Below are positions 45,017-55,680 of a stretch of DNA of 64,000 nucleotides, piece by piece. The notes below the pieces were generated by a model. It was not told the DNA's origin. It saw nothing but the letters and a program-made list of their open reading frames with translations, and searched no databases. This DNA comes from Perognathus longimembris pacificus (taxonomy: Eukaryota; Chordata; Mammalia; Rodentia; Heteromyidae). Made by a program: the position numbers and the translations under genes. The stretch spans positions 59,441,708-59,505,707 of the forward strand of contig NC_063170.1 in assembly GCF_023159225.1 (NCBI RefSeq). The letters are read 5' to 3'. Each line of letters begins with the position of its first letter. Within the stretch, counting starts at the first letter, position 1.

Positions 45017-45590
45017 CGATGGGGGAATTGCTGGGCCCCACCCAGGATCCTAGCTAGTTTCGTTCTGCACCTACATGATGAGAAGAAAAGTGCTTGCATT
45101 TTAGAAAGCAGTGAATTAATGGAGCTTTGAATAAATACATTCACATGGGTCAGTGGTTTCCAGTCTCAGCACCATCCTGGCTATAGACCCCTCTGCTGTG
45201 GGGCTTCTCTGTGCATTGTAGGTTGCTCACCAGCACCTGTAGTCTCTACCCACTAGATGCAAGTAGCACTACCGCACACCAGCTGTGACAGTCAAATACA
45301 TCTCCAGACAACACTAAATGTCCCTGAGGAGCAAAATCCTCCCTGCTCCCACGAAGTACCTTGGACACAGGTCACAAAGGAAGATTTGTTGTTTTCCTGA
45401 ACTACGCCTATGCTGAAGAAAAAGAAGCTGATTTCTGTACATAAGATTATTTTCTCATAGAAGTATTACAAAATCCAAACTATAAATAACAGGAGTGAGA
45501 AAATATTAAACATTTATTACCAAAGCCCCTACAAATGCAGTAATAAATAAGAGCTCTCTCTCTCTAAAAATACTAGAAGTCTTTTTCAAA
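45015..45590. other. Intergenic sequence, no gene seen
   Basis: It includes sequence that resembles an old repeat around 45140-45370 (accatcctggctatagaccc, acagtcaaatacatctccag), too decayed to name. Confidence 0.35.
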
Positions 45591-45599
45591 GTTCTAATC

Positions 45600-45985
45600 A
45601 CTGATGATTTGGGTAGCATTTCTTTGAAATTTGCACCTTTGAAGTGAACTCTGATATGTTCATGGAACTGGATGTTAAATAAAGAGATAGAAAGGTCTAA
45701 TTTGCTGGTTCATTAAGTTAGCTTATTTCAAGACGTTGTGCATATTGCTTTAAATTTCATATTGCAGAGCAGGGGAGACAGTAGCAGCATCTAACTGTAA
45801 TGCAGTGTGGCAGACAATTAGGAGCGCAAATGGATTAAATCTCATTTCATCAGCGATATACACTGCGATTATTATTTTATTGCCAAATACAGTCAGCACT
45901 GCATTTCCTCAACAGTTACTGTGATACCTGATTTGCATGCTGAAATTTGCATTAAGCACAATGGTGACATCTGGAATTGGGGCCA
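45600..45985. promoter_or_regulatory. Candidate conserved noncoding enhancer
   Basis: SINE-free and rich in developmental transcription-factor-like motifs: gacaattag, gcaaatggattaaa, and two octamer-like elements, gatttgcat (near 45930) and atttgcat (near 45946), 16 bp apart. The texture matches deeply conserved enhancers. There is no direct evidence of conservation here. Confidence 0.35.
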
Positions 45986-46154
45986 CGTTTCCTTACCTGA
46001 TATTACCCAGTTCTTCACTATCTGTGTTCACTCAGCTCTGTTTGCCCAGTTTAGAAAATGGAAAATGCTCTGAGAGGATCAAATACGCTGATTGGGACAA
46101 TCACAGGTCTGGAAGTAGCTCAGCCTCGTGAGTCACACCCTGCATTAGGAGAAC

Positions 46155-46318
46155 GGGGACTGTGCAGGGGATAGAGGAAATGTGGGGTGATGAGGGGTGG
46201 ATAGAGATGGGGTGACAGGGTTATGGAGGGCAATGGGGGGGATGGAGGGTAGTGGGAGGTTGATGGGGGTGATTAGGCATGTGGAAGGTCATGGATGGCT
46301 GATGGTAGGTGGGGTGTC
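46155..46318 (+). repeat. G-rich degenerate minisatellite
   Basis: Irregular units such as gatggggtgacaggg, gatggagggtagtgggagg, with many GGG/GGGG runs on the plus strand. It may form G-quadruplexes. Confidence 0.7.
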
Positions 46319-46469
46319 TATGTGTGTATGTCTACATGGAGTGGGAGGAGTTCCCCTTAAAAAGAACAACAGGACAGACCAAACCAGGAGCCAGAAACAA
46401 CATTGTGTGTCAGACAAAGCCTCTGAGAAAGATGTATTATTACACAATATACACATAGCACCCACTGAG

Positions 46470-46640
46470 TCACAGATGCCAGAACATGGAATTTGAATCC
46501 AAAAGTCCTGGGTGACCCTAGAGACACTGACCCCAAACTGTGTTATTTTGGACAAATGACCTAACCATTCTGAACCTATAAAACAGGGATAGGGAAGAAG
46601 GACACAACGCCCTAGGGTCATGGTGATACAATCATCCTAC
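46470..46640 (+). mobile_element. MIR-like fragment
   Basis: MIR order: atttgaatccaaaagtcctg, ttattttggacaaatgacct, aaccattctgaacctataaa, acagggatag. Confidence 0.6.
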
Positions 46641-47844
46641 AACCATCCCCAGAATTTTGCTGGCTTCATCGTCGCTCATTCAAGCCGAGTGAAGTAAGCG
46701 GGATATAGCCAGCTTCTCTTCATTTTCCAGCGATCTGTGTCATGCTGCCACGGTGAAGTTTTGTTCTCCTGTGTTAAATATTTAATCACTGGGCTACGAG
46801 TGATGTTGAAATGAGAACACTCTCAAAGTGTAATGTGCACTGAACTGTGATTCCATGTTTTAAGCTATTCCCATGGATGTCTTTTGTGTTGGTTGTCAAT
46901 CTCTTTAATAAATACTCATTTCCATTTGAGAGTGACAGTGGATTCATTGGTTTTCAATCTCTTTTTTCAAAGGGCATATTTTTAAGCACCAGTGGGTTTT
47001 GTTTTGTTTTGTCTTTGTCTCTTTTTGTACTCTTGGAACATGGCTATTCACTGGAATTAAAGAACATTTCTGACATATTTCAAACAACTTCACTGAAGAA
47101 GGATGCAAACAAGTGTATTGCATTAAGGAAAAATACAAGTGGGAAATGTCTTTTTGAAGCATGGATAATGACAAAATATGTCAAGGATGAGGTAGAACTA
47201 CTCATTCCTGACATTCTCATGGCCATTCCTGGCAACAGGCATACAGCGGCACTCTCCCTCTCCACACAGTTCTCTTAATCTGTGCCCAATATTCAATTTC
47301 CTTCCCATGATTCAGCTGATTTATTATCTCCCTCTTGAGTTGAATGGCTAAAGATCCAACGTAACCCCATAAATTGGTTTCAGCGTCTCAGCTTCGTTAC
47401 CCAGAGTCATTAAACTCCCAAGTAGCCTGTGTGACATGGCTCCTTCAAACACATTCTTCCTTGTCCAATGAGCTGTCACAAAGTTATATGGGCATCAATA
47501 ACAATATCATCTTTGTTGTTATCATTTTATGGCTAAGGACACACAAAAAAATAAACAGGACTGAAGAAAATGTTAAAAGATATTTGTGGAACATAAGAGA
47601 TGACTACTATAATGTATCCTGTGTACATGATTTAGCATGTACATTTATACTATTAAATTTTCTTTGCACTGGGCCTTAAATCTGTTATAGCATAAAGCAT
47701 TATAGGAATATGTGACCTGATGACTCTGTACACAGAGTATATCTCCGAGGATTAAGGAGGATTAAGGTAATTATGGAAGATTTTCACCATCTCCTCAGTA
47801 TAACCAAAAATCTTCTGTTGAATATCTGCAAGTAACATTACAGT
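46641..47844. other. Intergenic sequence, no gene seen
   Basis: A frame of 143 codons from 46847 on the plus strand has no homology that I recognise. I take it as chance. Confidence 0.4.
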
Positions 47845-48160
47845 GTTCATGGGGTAGGAGTGGTGGTTCAAACCTGGAATTCCAGCTACTCTGGAGGCAG
47901 AGGTGGAAAGGATTTCAATTCAAGGCCAGCCTAGGCAAAAAAGCTAGTGAGACTCTCATCTCAATTAATGAACAAGTGGTACCTAACTGTCATTCCAGCT
48001 ACCTGAAAGGCTGGAAGTAGGAGGATCAGGGATGGAGGGTAAAATCATGAAACTGTATCTGAAAATAGCCAAGGTAAAAAAGGGTTGGGGTAAGGATCCA
48101 CAGGTAGAAAACCCGCTTGATAAACATAAGGCCCTGAGTACTCCTAAAAAACAGAAATGT
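47845..48160 (+). mobile_element. Older composite SINE or two nested B1-like units
   Basis: It has ggagtggtggttcaaacctg, ctactctggaggcagagg and ccagcctaggcaaa, then a second head-like part (gtggtacctaactgtcattc) and an ID-like end (taaggccctgagtactcc). Confidence 0.6.
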
Positions 48161-48284
48161 TATAGTGGTTGAGAAAGGAGAAAGTCAAAAGAAGGGCAGC
48201 CTTCACCAAACACAAGTCTCAACCTCCTTTCAGCCTAACGTGTACTGTGGAGTAGTTACGGGAGCGAACCTAACCAAGTCAAGC

Positions 48285-48620
48285 CAGCTTTTGTCACTGC
48301 AACATAGATACTTGAGATAACCAACCTACAAAGAGAAAAGGCTGATGTTGGCTCACAGGTTTGGAGGTGCCAGTCCTTGACTCACCTTCCAGAGGCTCTG
48401 GGCCTAGGGCAGGAGCAAAACCCTGTTCCTCAAAGCTGGGGTGAAAGAGAAAGCAGCAGGAGGAAGGGGCTGGGCCCCTCTTTCCTCTTCAAGGGCATGG
48501 CCCTGGAGAGCTGAAGACCTCCCACTGGGCCTCCCAATAGTACCACATGGTCTAATTAAGTAGCCTTCTGGGTTCATTCACGATCCGCTCTAAAGCCTGA
48601 GCGTTTCAATCTTGTGGACG
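48285..48620 (+). mobile_element. Unclassified LTR-like interspersed repeat
   Basis: It reads cttttgtcactgcaacatag, ttgagataaccaacctacaa, ttggctcacaggtttggagg, tcttcaagggcatggccctg and tgggcctcccaatag. I recall this pattern from a widespread mammalian repeat but cannot name the family safely. Confidence 0.45.
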
Positions 48621-48751
48621 TTTGAGTTTTTAAATCTAGGAGAACTCCAGGTGTGTTGGTCTTCGTGTGAGTGACTGAGCCTCCATGCTGCACCCTGCAC
48701 CCTGCATCTTCGGGAGGCCTCACCATCAGCTAAGCGTGCCTCCCTGCCCCC

Positions 48752-48759
48752 TGACGTCA
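48752..48759. promoter_or_regulatory. Consensus CRE TGACGTCA
   Basis: A perfect palindromic cAMP-response element, 5 bp from a palindromic E-box. Both contain CpG, which normally decays in methylated DNA. Confidence 0.4.
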
Positions 48760-48764
48760 GATCT

Positions 48765-48776
48765 GGTCACGTGACC
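48765..48776. promoter_or_regulatory. Palindromic E-box GGTCACGTGACC
   Basis: A 12-bp perfect palindrome with a CACGTG core and GTCACGTGAC flanks, the form bound by USF, TFE and CLOCK-type bHLH factors. It is about 34 kb upstream of the PROK2 start. Confidence 0.4.
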
Positions 48777-48879
48777 TGTCCAGATACGTGGAAGTGATGA
48801 CGTGTCTCATGGAGGTGTCTCCCTTCCATCTGTGCCACAGGAAGCGGTGCCCTAGATCCTAGTAGTGACAAACACTCAT

Positions 48880-49010
48880 GCAGTATTTACAGAGATCCTA
48901 CTCTGTGCAGAGCCATGAGGGTGTGTGTATGTGTGTGGGCAACAGCAAACAACACAGACAGAATTGTTACTCCCGTGGAGCTTATAGCCCCCATCAGGGG
49001 GTCCCCTAGA
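48880..49010 (+). mobile_element. L2-like 3' end fragment
   Basis: It has agagatcctactctgtgcag, gcaacagcaaacaacacaga and ctcccgtggagcttatagcc, in the order of L2 3' ends. Confidence 0.5.
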
Positions 49011-49265
49011 CCCTGTTAGGAAGGTCCATTATTTGTCTTTTTCCCCAAGCTGACACTTGCACAGACAATAAAAGACAATGTTAAGTCTCATGGCTGGTAT
49101 CTTGACATAGGGGAGGCAATGGTACCAAACCGCAGTAGTAGTGATGTCATCAGCACCAGAGTGTACTTATGCTTTGAGAAATGTCACTTGTGGGTTGAAG
49201 TGGGATAGCGCCAGCTGAGCAAGCAAGCTCAGCAAGTGTGAGACCCTGAGCGTGCACTTGGTACT

Positions 49266-49440
49266 GGAGAAAGAAAGAAAGGAAAGAAAGGAGAGAGGGA
49301 GGGAAGGAAAGAGAGGGGGAGGGAGGGAGAAAAAAAGAAAGGAACGCAAGAAAGACGCAAGGAAGGAGAAAGAGAGGGAAGAAAAGTAAAAGTAAGAAAG
49401 AAAAATATGCTTCATAAAAATAAGAAAAGAAAAAGATGCT
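49266..49440. repeat. (GAAA/GAGG)n purine-rich repeat
   Basis: Purine-only on the plus strand for much of its length. It follows an ID-like scrap at 49175-49265 and probably grew from its tail. Confidence 0.85.
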
Positions 49441-50075
49441 TCGTGTCTTAATGTCTCTGGAGAAACAGTAAGAAGCACTGATTTGATTAAATCTCCACTG
49501 TGAGATTAATACTATTCTAATAGCCTGTTTGCCACAATGGGAATAGTACATAATGCACTTCTGCTGCACTGTGAAGTAAATGACAAATGACAAAAGTGAC
49601 AAAAATCCTGGTTAACCACTGACATGCAAAAGTCAAACACCTACCTCACAACATAACCATCCCATAACCATACTCCAATCAGGTTCAAGAGTTCCATACA
49701 CAAATTAAATGAAAAGAACAACTCGAAGAAAATTAAGAAGGATATATTTATTATAACCCTGACTGGAGCTACTTCCTTCTTGGGATGGCTCAAAGGCCAG
49801 ACAACAGTGGAAACTTCAGGTTTTCCCTTTATGTGCTACAATATTATTTTAATTTCCATGAGGATTTTTAAAACAATAAGAACAATAAAACTAACCTCAA
49901 ACGCAAACAAAACTAATCTCGGCTGGCATTCTTAACCAATTGCAACACTGGTTTCACTGGTGACATAGGACGAGGCAGGAGGTTTTAAGCATGTTTTCCT
50001 ACAACCCATTGCAGCTCATTGAGGAAACAAGTATGAGCACCTCAAATCCACATTTGTGCCCATGACAGTAATGGC
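49441..50075. other. AT-rich intergenic sequence
   Basis: No gene or repeat recognised. Confidence 0.4.
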
Positions 50076-50106
50076 CTGTTATCTCAATTTTGCATTGAGA
50101 TAACAG
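50076..50106. repeat. Perfect inverted repeat (13-bp arms, 5-bp loop)
   Basis: CTGTTATCTCAAT, loop TTTGC, ATTGAGATAACAG. Each arm carries a GATA motif (TTATCT / AGATAA). Confidence 0.9.
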
Positions 50107-51303
50107 ATATTCCAGGGGGCGAGGTTTTTAAAGTGCCTAGGACAGTTTATTAAAACCACCATCAGAAGGGTAAACACAACCTTATGGTGTTCTGCTTGCA
50201 ACAGTCAATTGGGAGCAGCTACCCTTAATACTTTTCAGGCCTAAAGACTCTTCTCTCTGAAAGATGGCGCCAAACCTAATGGCTTCCAATTGATTTTTTT
50301 ATTAAAGATCCATGCAAAGCTTGCTTTTCGAGCCACAACCCACAAACATGGGAAGGATATGAGTCAAGTTCTTCAGTTCATAGGATCTCTCTTAGCACAT
50401 GCCACACCCTTGAAGGGATTAAAAAAGGACATCCCTCCCAGCAGACAAATTAGAAAAAGGCACCTCCTTTGATTGGAAGAATTAGAAAAAGACATCCTTC
50501 CTCTGGGCGGATAGGGCAGAGCATCCATTGGCTTTCCATTTCTCTTAGCTCCTGGGCTGGAAGGCATTGGGGAGGGAACAGCCTGGCCTTCTGTGTGCCT
50601 TCGCCCCACATCTTCCCAACATGAACTCTGACTCTTACCGTCTGGCTACTGAATGAAACTTGACTGAAGCAACAACAGGTAACATAGGTACATGCTATCC
50701 AATTCCTCCTTGAATTAAGTGTCTGAGTCAGAAGGATGAGTGTACATCATCCTAATAGCTCTCTCTCTTCTATATTAGATTGTGGCATCAGATGCCAGGA
50801 GACCATAAGCCAGATCTGGCTCTTCTCTAGTTTTGGTCAATAAAGTTTTATTGGCTCATGTATAGATTCATTTACGTATCAACAGGGATGTTTTCATGCA
50901 GGGTTGAGTAGCTAAGATCACATGGCTCATGAAGCTTAAAATAGTTACTACTTAGTTCTTTGGAGGAAAAGTTTCCTGACAATGGCATAACCTCACCAAC
51001 TGGCCTTATCTGGATCATTCTGTTGACCTTTTGTCTAAACACTGAGTGAATTGTTTGGCCTATAAAGATGGCTTATATAAAAATATCCATGGGTACCAGG
51101 ATTTTACAAATGCAAAAATGTATCTTTCAAAATGATCCTTTACAATCTCAAATGTGTTTCTGGGAAATAAATCTATAAATTTATAATAAAACCAAGGGTG
51201 AATATGACAACACTTAGAGATGACCCAGGCTTTCCTTCTATTAACTCACGGAATGAAAAGTGTTCCTTTGCAAATGAGCTTATTCATTGATTTGTTTCCT
51301 CCA
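50107..51303. other. Intergenic sequence with short tandem block
   Basis: A three-fold imperfect repeat of the core ttagaaaaaggcacctcc lies at about 50418-50497. A YY1-like aagatggcgcc lies near 50263. An unrecognised LTR is possible, but I cannot define ends. Confidence 0.35.
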
Positions 51304-51540
51304 TTGGATTTTTTTTTTTTTTTTTTTTTTTTGCCAGCCCAGGGGCTTGGGACTCAGGGCCTAAGCACTGTCCCTGGCTTCTTTTTGCTCAAGGCTGGCA
51401 CTCTACTTATTCATCCACAGGACCACTTCCGGCTTTTACTGTGTATGTGGTGCTGTGGAATGGAACCCAGGGCTTCATGCATGCTAAGCAAGCACTCTAC
51501 CACTAAGCCACGTACCCAGCCCCTCCCCTGTTGGATTTTT
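51304..51540 (-). mobile_element. Dimeric ID-headed SINE with target duplication
   Basis: The minus strand has head, right unit and a 21-base A-tail. It is flanked by ttggattttt at 51304-51313 and 51531-51540. Confidence 0.9.
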
Positions 51541-51834
51541 AAGTCAAGAAGAAATATGTCCTTCAACTTGCTATTCTTTTCTATTTGGATGTTAGGCCAG
51601 TCAGAGGCAAATTTAGGGTTCACTGCAAGAAATCAATGTATGTAGTACCGACTCAATTCAGTGACTTTTGTTGTTGTTGTTGTTAATTTTTGTTGTTGGT
51701 TTGTTCATTTCAGTCAGCTTGTTCTATTACCTTCTACCACCTCTCACTCTCTTTGGAAACAAAGACATTTTTATACCTACACCATCCAGCCCAGTACCCT
51801 GCTGCTAACAACCAACAACAGAGATAGCCAGATC

Positions 51835-51970
51835 CAAGTTCAAATCTCAGCATCCTGCCATTGGATAGTTTATTCAGCACCTCTCAGCCTCGGTTTCCTT
51901 AGCCATGCCCTTTCGAGATTGTTGGGAGGAATAGAATGTAAATGTATGAAATGTAAATATTGCACTATAT
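51835..51970 (+). mobile_element. MIR-like fragment
   Basis: It has gttcaaatctcagcatcctg, cacctctcagcctcggtttc and gattgttgggaggaatagaa, in MIR order. Confidence 0.6.
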
Positions 51971-52747
51971 GTGTCTACTTAATATGCCTGTATCATGTAA
52001 ATCTATTAATTTTTATTTAAAGCAGTAGTTAGAGCTTGAGACCACTTTAAAAGGAGATTATATAGCCACCTCATTAGCATACTGTTATCTGACAACACTT
52101 GCATAGCATATTTGACAGTAAAATGTAAGTTTGCCCTATCCACATTTGATAAATTATACCATTATTCCTGTCTAATAACCAAATCATATTTGTAATTTCC
52201 TAGTATGGCCTATGCTCAACAGTAACTATATTATGAGAGAATTTTTTGAAATTCTTTCCTCCCCATTATCCTGTTTAGGACCTTAAATGGATGTTTGGCA
52301 AATGGAATAAATTGATAATTCACTGAAAACATTTTTCCCTTATAACATTTAATAATTCAACTTTGAAATGACATTTTTAAAATAGCATTACAGACTCAAT
52401 TTACAGCCAAATGTTCAAACTATATAGAAGCCAAATTAAAATGCAGTAGAAAAAATCGTGACAACAGTAACAAGTATTATTTTGAAAACAACGATTTTAG
52501 ACAGGACTTACTTGCAAAAATGAACAGCATCAACACACTCAAGAGCTACAGGGTACTTGTTAACTCTTACCCTAAAAAATAATAGAGAATTAAAGTCAAA
52601 GACTAGGGTAGACAGAAAACCCCAAGAAAAATATATTTTTTTAAAAACCCAACAGCACATGTATCCAATTTAAACATCAGTTTTAATTGATTGCAGAACT
52701 CCGAAATAAAGCTAGCCAATATGATGTTATATAACAAGAAGGAACAT
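51971..52747. other. AT-rich intergenic sequence
   Basis: No gene or repeat recognised. Confidence 0.4.
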
Positions 52748-53050
52748 TTTCTTTTTTTATTGTTATTATAAAGGTGATGTAAAAATGGGTTATAGTTACA
52801 TAAGTCAGATGAGTATATTTCTTTTTGGACAATGTCACCCCTTCCCTCTCTCTCTCCCAGTTTTTCCCTCCCATCCCCACCTACAAATTGTATAGTTTAT
52901 TTTTAATGTTGTGAAAATAAATGTAGTGAGTACCACAGCTGCATTTCTTCACCTTTTGTCCATCCATTTGTGCGCCCCTTATCTTCCCAAAGACAGATAA
53001 ATGAACAAACAAGACACAAAGAAAAGAAAAACAACAATGAAGAAAACTAT
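52748..53050 (-). mobile_element. L1 3' end, same family as copies A and B
   Basis: The minus strand carries gtgggatgggagggaaaaac, tgtccaaaaagaaatatact and cttatgtaactataaccc, matching the L1 3' UTR at 5.3-6.5 kb. Confidence 0.75.
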
Positions 53051-55334
53051 CCCTCTTGTTTCCATTTCCTGGAGGAGCATTTTCTTTTTAGATGGGCAGA
53101 CCTGATCTTGCTGAAGGAGAAGGTGAAGTCCTTGTCACTGTTTATCACAATTAAACTTGTAAGTATACAAAACATCTGCACACAAACAGGTGGCTGCATC
53201 TAGCCTGGTGTGTGTCTGGTCCTGAATAGGAGTAAGTCCTCACACAAGGAAACAGGCCTGTTCTGCAGAAAATGGCAGCCTCCACAGTCCCACCTGCCTT
53301 CACTCATCCCTTGCCTGAGACAGCCAAGCTTTGTCCTCATGCCAAGAATATTTGCTTCTAACTCAGAGCATGGAAAGATTCCCTGTAGGCCAAACCCAGG
53401 GCCTGAGGGAAAGCTGCCAGATTAAATCCAAAGTACTCAATTAAATTTGAATTTTAGACAGACAACTCCTAATTTTTAGTACAGACATTTCCCAACTATA
53501 GAATGGCATAACTTCATGATGGCGAGAAAGCAATATGCCTTCAGTAGGAACTATGCTTTTAATTTGCATTTTTCACCCTTTCTTGAACTAGTGATAAGAG
53601 GTAGGATATATTCTCCCAGGACTAGACAGCGGCAGTGAGCCCTGGCTCTCAGCGGGTCACCAGATCCCTAGTGGAAACCAAACTGTATGGTGCTCTGTGT
53701 TGACTCTCATTTTAGGATATTGTGTTTTGTCCCACTATTTCTGCTCCCATTCCTAGTTTATCCATTCCAGCCATCATCATGATTAATGCCACTGCCCAAT
53801 CAGATTTTGTCTTCTTTGCCACTCTATCAATGGGAGCATGCTGTGTGTGTTTAAACATGCTACCTTACAAAATGAAAAAGAAATCTCCAAACATATAATC
53901 CACTGAACAAACTGACCACTGTTGTAGTGGAACAGTTCCTGAGCCCAGAGCTAGGTCTTGTCTAATGCCATAGTCAAACGCCCTTTAGAAATGGTTTCCT
54001 CTCCCTTACAACACAGTTAACCTAGTCCCACTGTTTGAATATTCTTTTGGATTGGTTCATTTTGTTTTCATTGAATTCATTTAGGAGCTTCAGTTGTATA
54101 ATGGTGTGGGATGTGAGGGCAAATCATGACAAGGTGTGTGCCTCCTAAGTAAGTTATTCTCCCTTTGCTGTTAATGTTTGACTTGCTCTATTGAGCCAGC
54201 AAAAGGCAGCAAAAAGATAGAGCTTTTGTTAAAAGGGAGGAGAAAAGTATGCCAATGCCATTTAGAAAAGACCTTTAAAACCTGCGGTGATTATACAAAG
54301 GGATCCAGAGTGGTTAGGGAGAGATGAAATAAATGGCACCCAGTCATACCTCTGACGTGGGGAATGCGTCACTTACTTGTTTAAGAGAAGGTGCTGGAAG
54401 TGGAGAGGGTTGGTAAGAAACAGAGCAGAGAGGTTGGGCATTTTGGGGGGCAGCAGGTGCTGAGTCCATCCTATTAATTAGCTAGACTCATAAAAATACG
54501 TCTATGAATCAGCTTTTCAAAGTTGGAAAATGAGGAGAAAAGAGAAAAGACTCATTTGATGTGCCCTTCAAGTAATTGCGTCTGAAATTGTGTTCATCTC
54601 AAGAATGTTTTACAAACTTCCGATATGTATGTAAAAAAAAAAAATCAGGGCAGGTGTCATATTCCTTTTATTTGGAAATTTGTTTTCTAAGTGACTCAGC
54701 CTCATTACTTTTCATAAACCTTGTCACTTGATGGGACACGGCTAAGTACCATCTCTGGCCCACCATTACAGCAAAGGTAGAGAAGACAAGACCGGATAAA
54801 CTAAACACCTCACAGTCTTATACAAAGCCAGGAGAATGAGTAAACTAAATTCAATAAGATAAATGCAAGTGGGAGGATTTGTATGCTCCTTATGGGGGGA
54901 ATGAGCTTTACCTAGCAGGAGAGAAACAAAGGATAAATGGTGGGCTACAGATGTTCACTCGGAGGCCCCTCTTAGCTGACTCATCCAAGGTGAAAATGGG
55001 ATGAAATATCATCTGTTCTGTAGTGAAGAAGATAATTAACGAGCTACTCATTTCAAAATTGAAAGCCTAAAGAAATAAAACAACTGGCCTCAAATTTCAA
55101 AAGGGAAAAGTGGTTCTGTGTTTGAGAGAACATCAGTCCAAATCACAATATTCATGTGTGAATATGAACGCTTACTTGGTTTTGAATGAGCTGTAAGTCA
55201 GGCTGGCGTTTTCTAGGCACTGTAATGATCAACTGTAACCACCACCTTTAGGAAAGTAAGGAGGGAGAGGGACAAGTTTCCTATTAGTTTCTTGGTGGTA
55301 AGCTTCCTTTGAGACAGTCAAATGGATGGTGCCA
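53051..55334. other. SINE-free intergenic sequence
   Basis: About 2.3 kb with no gene or repeat recognised. Confidence 0.4.
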
Positions 55335-55680
55335 TGGGCTTGAATCTGGTTTGTTTTAAAGGTTCATGTGCTAAAAGCCATTAGTGTGCTGCCTTCTGAG
55401 GGAGTTAAGTCCCTCATTCTACCTCTGGCTAGTTCTGGCAAGATGATTGTTATACAAGAGCAAGGTGGCTCTCTGTCTAGTGTCTGACCTCCTGTCTGCA
55501 TTCCCACCAAGACATCAGAACCAATATGTCAGCTACCATGAAGTTCTAAACAGAAGCCAAACCAGTGGGGCCTCGTTATTTTGCATGTTATGCCTCCAAA
55601 ACCATGAGGTAAATAACCTCTTTTCTAACTTCCTTGCTACAGGTATTTTGTTATAGCAATGGCAAACAAACCATTACAGA
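55335..55680 (+). mobile_element. MaLR-type LTR remnant
   Basis: It shows gggcttgaatctggtttgtt, aaaggttcatgtgctaaaag, ctccaaaaccatgaggtaaa, taacctc and ttttgttatagcaatggcaa, the block order of MaLR LTRs. It is endogenous-retrovirus related, old, with no coding capacity. Confidence 0.55.

Noticed and set aside
46847..47278. 143-codon plus-strand frame
   Set aside because: No recognisable homology, AT-rich composition typical of chance, and no splice or promoter context.
49150..49602. 150-codon minus-strand frame with Ser/Phe/Leu runs
   Set aside because: It is the complement of a GA-rich simple repeat.
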